Positions 58,952-64,000 of a stretch of 64,000 nucleotides of DNA are shown one piece after another. The DNA comes from an uncultured Dysosmobacter sp. (lineage in GTDB: Bacteria; Bacillota; Clostridia; Oscillospirales; Oscillospiraceae). Both the position numbers and the translations under genes were made by a program. Each line of letters begins with the position of its first letter. Within the stretch, counting starts at the first letter, position 1. Location: positions 1 through 64,000 of the forward strand of contig CAKTHE010000009.1 of assembly GCA_934563745.1 (NCBI GenBank), in the 5' to 3' direction. The notes under the pieces were generated by a model, which worked only from the letters and a program-made list of their open reading frames with translations, did not search any database and was not told where the DNA came from.

Positions 58952-60570
58952 AGCCTCATCCCCTCCCTTCCGGGACGCGCGGCCGGGCGGGCCTCATAGC
59001 GCAAAAGTCCGGCCAGATCCAACTGCCCCGGATTGATCCGGCGCAGGGTTCGCCCCGTCTCCGCCTGATATCCGGCGATGGTCCCGTACTTCAGGATCGT
59101 GATCTGCAGCGGCTCCATGTTCAAAAGCTTCTTCAGGTCGTTGTAGTCACTGTCGAAATATTTAAAGTACACCGCCAGATGCTCCTGCAGCACCTGCTTG
59201 ACCACCACGTCGTAGGTCTGCGCCTCCGGCGTAAGCTCCACATACATATGCAGGAAGGGATTGTGCCCCTCGTCGAATTCCTTCTTCATCAGCCAGTCGC
59301 CGATTCCCAGCTTGGAAAGGCGCAGCACCTCTTCCACAGAGGAGGCGGTGATACGGGTAAATCCCGCAATATCGATCACATCCGGGACCCGGTCCACAAA
59401 CTGGAACCGGGGCAGCTTCCCGTTTCCGGCGCTGACACAGTGGTATACATCCCCGATGCGATAGCGCATAAAGGCGCCCCCATGCAGCACGCTGATCACC
59501 AGCTCATAGTTTTCGCCCCCGTGGACCTCATCCATCAGGCAGGTCCGCGGCTGATAGCTGCGGTCTGCCAAGCCGCACCGCATTTCTTCCTCCGGGATAA
59601 ATTCATAAAAACAGGAGTCTGGGAAAAACACCATGCCATTATGCTCCCAGTTTTCCGCGCCGATGCAGGTCGTTTCGGTTCCGGCCGCCAGCTCCACCGG
59701 CGTCACGCCCCAGGCTTCCGCCAGCCGCTCCCGATAGCAGCGTGCATCCGTGCCCGCGTAAAAGAGTGCCTTGATATGGAAAATATCCTTCGGCTGGATA
59801 GGCCGCCCGTCCCGGCGGCTGATATACTTGGCCCGCAGAAAGCGCAAAGCATACTTGGGCGAGACCGCGTGGGATCCGCCGGAGCTGCCGCCGCCGATGC
59901 GGGCGAAGCTGTCCGTAATATAGCTGGCCACACTGCCCAGGCCGAAGAAGAAATCGATCCCCCCCTGCATGCCCATGGCAAAGCCCTTTTTGATCCGCTC
60001 GCTGAAGGAAAGATCGGAATGCTCGTTGGAATCCGGCAGCCAGGTCAGGCGGATCTCCTCATTGGCAAGGGAGGGCATCAGCCCGGTGGCATAGGGCAGC
60101 GGCGCGCCGCCGTAAAGCACCCGGTCTCCCCGCCGGAAGTGAAATGTTCCCTTTCGGGTCGCCGTGGCCATCATCATGCAGGCGATCAGGTTGTGGCAGT
60201 ATGTATCCAGCATGCTGCGCGTATAGGGTGCCTGCTTAATGGGGCGCAGTCCGCCCTCCCAGGTCGTCTGGATCCAGATCGCCGGCTCCGTGCACAGCAT
60301 CTCGCTCCGCTTGGGCAGCAGCACCTCGGCATAGTCTTCATAGGTGGTCAGCGGCAGCTGCGCACGCAGCTCCTCAATGGTCCGGGGCGCCTCGCCCCGC
60401 AGCAGCTTCTTCCCCAGGCCAGACGGAGTCCAAAGGGAAAGCTGCTCGGCCAACAGGCGGCGCTGGGTATACATATACTCGGAGATGCTCATGTCCAAAA
60501 AGCCGCAGTATTCCTGCCAAAGCTGTTCCGGCGCGGCTTTTTTCATCTGATCCTCAAAGCGCACGGGCAT
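58948..60570 (-). CDS. GH3-family acyl-adenylating amido synthetase
   Basis: This 540-residue protein belongs to the GH3 family, known in plants for conjugating auxin or jasmonate to amino acids through an acyl-adenylate. ANL-type motifs are visible: GGGSSGGSHAV as the P-loop-like segment near residue 237, the AGTETTCIGAENWE core, and MRYRIGDVYH near 405. The middle of the operon is ATG 60570 or GTG 60564; AGGAGG lies only 2 bases before the ATG but 8 before the GTG. The bacterial substrates are unknown. The operon partner is a membrane signalling receptor. Confidence 0.85.
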   Translation of the reverse strand: MPVRFEDQMKKAAPEQLWQEYCGFLDMSISEYMYTQRRLLAEQLSLWTPSGLGKKLLRGEAPRTIEELRAQLPLTTYEDYAEVLLPKRSEMLCTEPAIWIQTTWEGGLRPIKQAPYTRSMLDTYCHNLIACMMMATATRKGTFHFRRGDRVLYGGAPLPYATGLMPSLANEEIRLTWLPDSNEHSDLSFSERIKKGFAMGMQGGIDFFFGLGSVASYITDSFARIGGGSSGGSHAVSPKYALRFLRAKYISRRDGRPIQPKDIFHIKALFYAGTDARCYRERLAEAWGVTPVELAAGTETTCIGAENWEHNGMVFFPDSCFYEFIPEEEMRCGLADRSYQPRTCLMDEVHGGENYELVISVLHGGAFMRYRIGDVYHCVSAGNGKLPRFQFVDRVPDVIDIAGFTRITASSVEEVLRLSKLGIGDWLMKKEFDEGHNPFLHMYVELTPEAQTYDVVVKQVLQEHLAVYFKYFDSDYNDLKKLLNMEPLQITILKYGTIAGYQAETGRTLRRINPGQLDLAGLLRYEARPAARPGREGMRL

Positions 60571-60598
60571 CCCCTCCTTTCCAAAATCGTTCTTTTTC

Positions 60599-61147
60599 TC
60601 AGGCATCCGGCTTGCCGCCGAAACAGCGCCGCACGCTGGCCGGCGTGGGCAGCAGGAACGGCGTCTCACGCCGATAGGCATCGTAGCCCGTCAGCCGGGC
60701 CGGGAAGACCCAGCAGTCCTCAAACGCCGCCAGCAGCAGGTTCAGTACGCTGTACAAAAGCGCCTCCCGCAGCGCAAGCCCCAGGGGCCACAGACACAGA
60801 AAAAGCCCCGCCAGCCACAGCACCCCCGGATGCCGGCACAGCGCGTACATGCCGACCGTCTGCGTGGCCCGGTCCTGACCGGGCTGCTCGTAGGAGGCGG
60901 CCCGGGGCAGCGCGAAAAACAGCGCATCCACTTCCAGCGCCAGGAAGATGGCCGCAAGCAGCCAGAAAAGGCCCCGCACCGGGCCGGAGGCACTTCCTGT
61001 CCCCCGGAAAAGGGAGGTCCCCACCGCCGCAAGTAGCAGAAGGCAGCCTGTCGGGAAGCACAGCCGCAGCGGCTTTTGCCCCCATTTCCAGTCGTTCCAG
61101 TCCCCTAAAAACAGCACGGCAAAAGCCAGGGTCCCCATCCAGATCAT
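60599..61147 (-). CDS. ICMT/PEMT-like membrane methyltransferase
   Basis: This 182-residue membrane protein has about five hydrophobic segments. Its C-terminal MYALCRHPGVLWLAGLFLCLW and late YDAYRRETPFLLP are typical of isoprenylcysteine/phospholipid methyltransferase-like (ICMT/PEMT) proteins that bind SAM. The exact activity is not certain. The ATG at 61147 is chosen because AGAGGA lies 8 bases upstream; a TTG at 61171 lacks a site. It is the first gene of the GH3 operon, 28 bases before the GH3 start. Confidence 0.75.
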   Translation of the reverse strand: MIWMGTLAFAVLFLGDWNDWKWGQKPLRLCFPTGCLLLLAAVGTSLFRGTGSASGPVRGLFWLLAAIFLALEVDALFFALPRAASYEQPGQDRATQTVGMYALCRHPGVLWLAGLFLCLWPLGLALREALLYSVLNLLLAAFEDCWVFPARLTGYDAYRRETPFLLPTPASVRRCFGGKPDA

Positions 61148-61179
61148 CGGTTTTGTCCTCTTTCTGTACAACGCTGTCG

Positions 61180-61195
61180 GTTTGTTGTGACAAAC
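61180..61195. promoter_or_regulatory. Palindrome in the GH3-operon leader
   Basis: GTTTGT-TGTG-ACAAAC, a perfect 6-bp inverted repeat, lies in the leader between the promoter and the first ribosome site. It is a likely repressor operator. Confidence 0.5.
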
Positions 61196-61223
61196 TTAGC
61201 CTTATATCCACCAATACGAGTTT

Positions 61224-61252
61224 ATTATAGCGTCCTTTTTCTGTCAATTCAA
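61224..61252 (-). promoter_or_regulatory. Promoter of the GH3 operon
   Basis: On the minus strand, TTGAAT (61247-61252), 17 bases, TATAAT (61224-61229). The gap between 61253 and the uvrC terminator holds nothing else recognisable. Confidence 0.65.
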
Positions 61253-61435
61253 CAAATTTCACGTCTCCCTTTTTCACAAATCGACGTATTTTCCAGCGCG
61301 CAAGATATTGAGCCTGTGCGTTTCCTCTTGGCATAGGCTTTGTTGCCTCCGCTCCGTTGTTACTATTTTTCTCGATTTCTGCGTAATAATATTTATTTTA
61401 TAACCATTTGTTTCGTTTTTATTTGTGCACTCTAT

Positions 61436-61469
61436 ACAAAAACCGCCTGCCGCAAAATCGGCAGGCGGT
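61436..61469 (-). terminator. Terminator of uvrC
   Basis: ACCGCCTGCCG / CGGCAGGCGGT followed by TTTTTG on the minus strand, 8 bases after the uvrC stop. Confidence 0.88.
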
Positions 61470-61476
61470 CATCCGC

Positions 61477-63309
61477 TCAGGAGGGCTGCTGTTCTTCATG
61501 GTAATACCTGTACACAGCCGCGGCAGCGTCGGCGGGCAGTACCTCCCGCAGCTGTGCCTCGTCCGCCTGGCGAATCGCCCGGATGCTGCCAAAGCGCCGG
61601 CGCAGGGCCTCTCTGCGCTTGGGCCCGATCCCCGGGATCTCATCCAGCCCCGAGCGCAGGTTCCTTTTCTCATGGCTCTCCCGATGGAAGGTGATGGCAA
61701 AGCGGTGTGTCTCCTCCTGGATCCGGCCCACCAGCGTAAAGACCGCCTGCTGCGCCGCAATTCCGATCTCTTCCCCCTCCGGCGTCACCAGAGCCCGGGT
61801 CCGATGGCGGTCATCCTTAACCATGCCGAAAATCGGGATCCGCACCCGCAGCGCCTGGGCGGCTGTCCGGGCAGCCCGGGCGTGGGCCGCACCGCCGTCG
61901 ATCAAAAACAGGTCCGGAAGGGGCAAAAACTTCGGATCCCCATCCACGGCCCGCTGCAGACGTCTGCGCACCACCTCTTCCATGGACGCATAATCGTCCG
62001 GCCGCCCCTGGACGCTTTTGATCCGAAAGCGGCGGTACGCGCTTTTCAGAGGGCGACCCTTCTGGTACACCACCATCGACGCCACAATATCCGCCGCGCC
62101 GGTGTTGGAAATATCGAACGATTCGATCCGCTCCGGTGGGTCCGGCAGGCCCAGCATGCGCCCCAGCAGCTCCGCCGAGGCGTTGGAGCGCTCCTCCGTT
62201 CCGGCGGCCCGGTGCACCTCCTCCATGGCGTTGCGCTGTGCCATTTCCCGCAGCTCCGCCTTTTCGCCCCGCTGCGGCACATGGACCCAGACCCGGTGTC
62301 CGGCCCGCTTGCTCAGCGCCTCGGACAGGGCCTCCGCCTCCTCCGTCTCCACCGGAAGCAGGATCTCGTGGGGCATCAGCGCCCTGGGCAGATAATACTG
62401 GGCTGTCAGCGCCGCCAGCAGCTGCGCCTCTCCTTCTTCCATGGCGGATGCAACAAGGCCCGTCTCCCGCCCGGTCAACTGACCGTTCTCCACATGCAAA
62501 ACGGCATAGCAGCTCTTCTCTCCGCCCCGGTAGAGGCCCCAGATGTCCGTGTCGGCACAGATCCCGGCGATCACGCTCTGCTTTTTGGACAGGGCCCCGA
62601 TGGCCTGGATCCGATCCCGCAGCAGGGCCGCCTGTTCAAAATGCAGCGCCTCCGCCTCGCGCTCCATCTCCACGGTCATCTCCCGCACCAGCTGGCGGCT
62701 TTTCCCCTCCAGCAGCTGCACGGCCTGATCCATGCGCCGGCGGTATTCCTCCTCGCTCATCTCCGGACGGCAGAACCCGTCGCAGCGGCCCATGTGATAG
62801 TTCAGGCAGGGACGGTCGGCGCCGATATCCCGGGGAAACCGGCGGCGGCAGGTGGGCAGACGCAGCGCCGCGCACACGGCGTCCAGCGCCTGCCGGGTCT
62901 CCGAGCGGCCGCCGAAGGGGCCGAAGTACCGGGCGCTGTCATCAGCAAGCCGATTGACCATGGAAAAGCGTGGATAGCGCTCGTTGGAAAGGCGCACAAA
63001 GGGATAGCCCTTGTCATCTTTGAGCAGGATATTGTATTTGGGGCTGTGCCGTTTGATCAGCGCATTTTCCAAAATCAGCGCCTCAAACTCGCTGGAAACG
63101 AAAATCGTGTCAAAATGGTCCACCTGGGAAACCATCTGCCGGGTTTTGGCGGTATGAGCGGCGCTGTCCTGGAAATACTGACTGACACGGTTTTTCAGCT
63201 TTTTGGCCTTGCCCACATAGATCACCTTGCCCGTCCGGTCCATCATCAGATAGACGCCCGGCGCCAGCGGCAGGGCATTGGCCTTGTTTTTCAGTTCCTC
63301 CTGCGTCAT
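61477..63309 (-). CDS. uvrC: UvrABC system protein C
   Basis: This nucleotide-excision-repair endonuclease has 610 residues. The GIY-YIG domain has PGVYLMMDRTGKVIYVGKAKKLKNRVSQYF (about 17-46). The cysteine-rich segment CRRRFP...CLNYHMGRCDGFC follows, then the UVR motif near 205-235. The second nuclease (RNase H-like) domain has FDISNTGAADIVASMVVY and LIDGGAAH. The C-terminal tandem helix-hairpin-helix is DEIPGIGPKRREALRRRFGS. The ATG at 63309 follows AGAGGAG. It is a single gene between terminators. Confidence 0.95.
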   Translation of the reverse strand: MTQEELKNKANALPLAPGVYLMMDRTGKVIYVGKAKKLKNRVSQYFQDSAAHTAKTRQMVSQVDHFDTIFVSSEFEALILENALIKRHSPKYNILLKDDKGYPFVRLSNERYPRFSMVNRLADDSARYFGPFGGRSETRQALDAVCAALRLPTCRRRFPRDIGADRPCLNYHMGRCDGFCRPEMSEEEYRRRMDQAVQLLEGKSRQLVREMTVEMEREAEALHFEQAALLRDRIQAIGALSKKQSVIAGICADTDIWGLYRGGEKSCYAVLHVENGQLTGRETGLVASAMEEGEAQLLAALTAQYYLPRALMPHEILLPVETEEAEALSEALSKRAGHRVWVHVPQRGEKAELREMAQRNAMEEVHRAAGTEERSNASAELLGRMLGLPDPPERIESFDISNTGAADIVASMVVYQKGRPLKSAYRRFRIKSVQGRPDDYASMEEVVRRRLQRAVDGDPKFLPLPDLFLIDGGAAHARAARTAAQALRVRIPIFGMVKDDRHRTRALVTPEGEEIGIAAQQAVFTLVGRIQEETHRFAITFHRESHEKRNLRSGLDEIPGIGPKRREALRRRFGSIRAIRQADEAQLREVLPADAAAAVYRYYHEEQQPS

Positions 63310-63351
63310 CGCTTCGGCTCCTCTTTCAAGTTTTCCGCCTCGTATAACAAA

Positions 63352-63384
63352 TGGGGCGGCTTTGCGCAATGCAAAGCCGCCCTC
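63352..63384 (-). terminator. Terminator of the HPr gene
   Basis: GGGCGGCTTTGC / GCAAAGCCGCCC on the minus strand, with an ATTTGTTAT tail. The U-run is weak. Confidence 0.65.
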
Positions 63385-63402
63385 ATGCGGGTCGCTTCAG
63401 TC

Positions 63403-63666
63403 TTACTCGCCGAAGTTGTCCTTCACCAGCTCCACCAGGGCGGCGACAGCTTCCTTCTCATCGGATCCATCGGCGATCAGAGTAATCGTGGTGCCCTTCA
63501 CGATGCCCAGGGACAAAACGCCCAGCAGGCTCTTTGCGTTCACCCGGCGATCCTCTTTTTCCACCCAGATGCCGCTTTTGAACTCATTGGCCTTCTGGAT
63601 AAAAAACGTCGCCGGTCTTGCGTGCAGACCTACCTCATTGTTGACGGTAATCTCCTGTGTATACAT
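63403..63666 (-). CDS. ptsH: HPr phosphocarrier protein
   Basis: This 87-residue HPr of the PTS carries phosphate from Enzyme I to sugar-specific enzymes. His15 (GLHARPA) is the phospho-acceptor. Ser46 in NAKSLLGVLSLG is the HPr kinase target typical of Firmicutes, linking it to carbon catabolite control. It keeps His15, so it is HPr and not Crh. No ptsI is adjacent here, unlike the usual ptsHI operon. AAAGGAG precedes the start. Confidence 0.94.
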   Translation of the reverse strand: MYTQEITVNNEVGLHARPATFFIQKANEFKSGIWVEKEDRRVNAKSLLGVLSLGIVKGTTITLIADGSDEKEAVAALVELVKDNFGE

Positions 63667-63728
63667 GCTGCAGCACTCCTTTATGATGCGTTTTCCATAG
63701 CTTCGCATGGGGGCTCTTTTCTTCTTTT

Positions 63729-63757
63729 ATCATAGCCGCTTTTTGCAATGCCGTCAA
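63729..63757 (-). promoter_or_regulatory. Promoter of the HPr gene
   Basis: On the minus strand, TTGACG (63752-63757), 17 bases, TATGAT (63729-63734), 63 bases before the start. Confidence 0.82.
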
Positions 63758-63951
63758 TGGCGTTTTTCACAAACATTTAAAAATCCCCCGGGGGTTCGCT
63801 CCAGCTTTTTAGACACATTGCCGCTCTGCAGCCGCGGGCCGGCGCCCGGCCCATCCAAAATTTTCAGAACGCGCCCTTTTATCGATTTCGCAAAAGCCGG
63901 GCAAACTATGCAGCGGGTATCGCAGCCTGAGATTATTAGGAGGAACCGCAT

Positions 63952-64000
63952 ATGAAAAGAAGCATTTCGCTCCTGCTCTCGGTCCTGCTGGCGTTCTCGC
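63952..64000 (+). CDS. Partial: secreted or lipoprotein N terminus
   Basis: Behind AGGAGG and 6-7 bases, MKRSISLLLSVLLAFS begins, a typical signal peptide. The frame continues past the window, so the protein cannot be named. Confidence 0.6.
   Translation, partial: MKRSISLLLSVLLAFS

Overview
The window looks like a GC-rich, spore-forming, strictly anaerobic Clostridia chromosome, most likely Oscillospiraceae (Flavonifractor/Oscillibacter-like). The reasons are spoVT, a glycogen operon with the Firmicutes-type glgD subunit, rpoN with a PAS-AAA-Fis activator, an oxygen-sensitive glycyl-radical enzyme with its activase, strong AGGAGG ribosome sites with frequent GTG/TTG starts, and sigma-A promoters of the TTGACA-17-TATAAT type. 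No phage, insertion sequence, CRISPR array or rRNA was seen. This is chromosomal core and accessory metabolism. The taxonomic assignment is an inference from gene content.

Layout. 1-5.9 kb (mostly minus): tRNA-Val, hslO, a methyltransferase with yerC, a DUF3298 protein, gamma carbonic anhydrase, an M29 aminopeptidase and a YihY membrane protein. 6-16 kb (mostly plus): rpoN; a lactate module (lctP behind a leader with two terminators, then a 2-hydroxyacid dehydrogenase); a DUF1847 protein; gluQ (minus); a sugar-isomerase-like protein with an alpha/beta hydrolase; and a lone alpha subunit of an ADP-forming acyl-CoA synthetase (minus). 16.5-31 kb: a nucleoside region made of a nucleoside hydrolase, a complete BMP/NupOPQ importer, a double-domain nucleoside deoxyribosyltransferase, adenosine deaminase, the YjjW/YjjI glycyl-radical pair, an M20 hydrolase, an MBL-fold protein and a divergent two-part ADP-ribosylglycohydrolase. 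31-34.5 kb: a sigma-54 activator divergent from a propionate-type CoA-transferase that has a textbook -24/-12 promoter and an upstream palindrome. 34.7-40.4 kb: lpd, an oligopeptide-binding lipoprotein, a DEAD-box helicase, and an sdpR-sdpI pair with its operator.

40.5-48.9 kb: a complete glycogen operon, glgB-C-D-A-P, reading leftwards from one strong promoter. 49-56 kb (plus): spoVT, an alanine:Na+ symporter, two COG0523 metallochaperone-type GTPases (one with 29 Asp-His dipeptides), an LtaS-like phosphotransferase and a small membrane protein. 56.4-61.2 kb (minus): an unusual three-gene operon coding for a membrane methyltransferase-like protein, a GH3-family adenylating enzyme and a 7TM/GAF/degenerate-GGDEF/HD-GYP receptor. 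The window closes with uvrC, HPr and the start of a secreted protein.

The most novel leads are the YjjI/YjjW nucleoside locus and the GH3/HD-GYP operon. The E. coli yjjI-yjjW genes lie beside the deo nucleoside genes, so the same association in a Clostridia with unrelated nucleoside enzymes points to a nucleoside- or deoxyribose-derived substrate for this uncharacterised glycyl-radical enzyme. All functions are read from sequence motifs; no database search was run.
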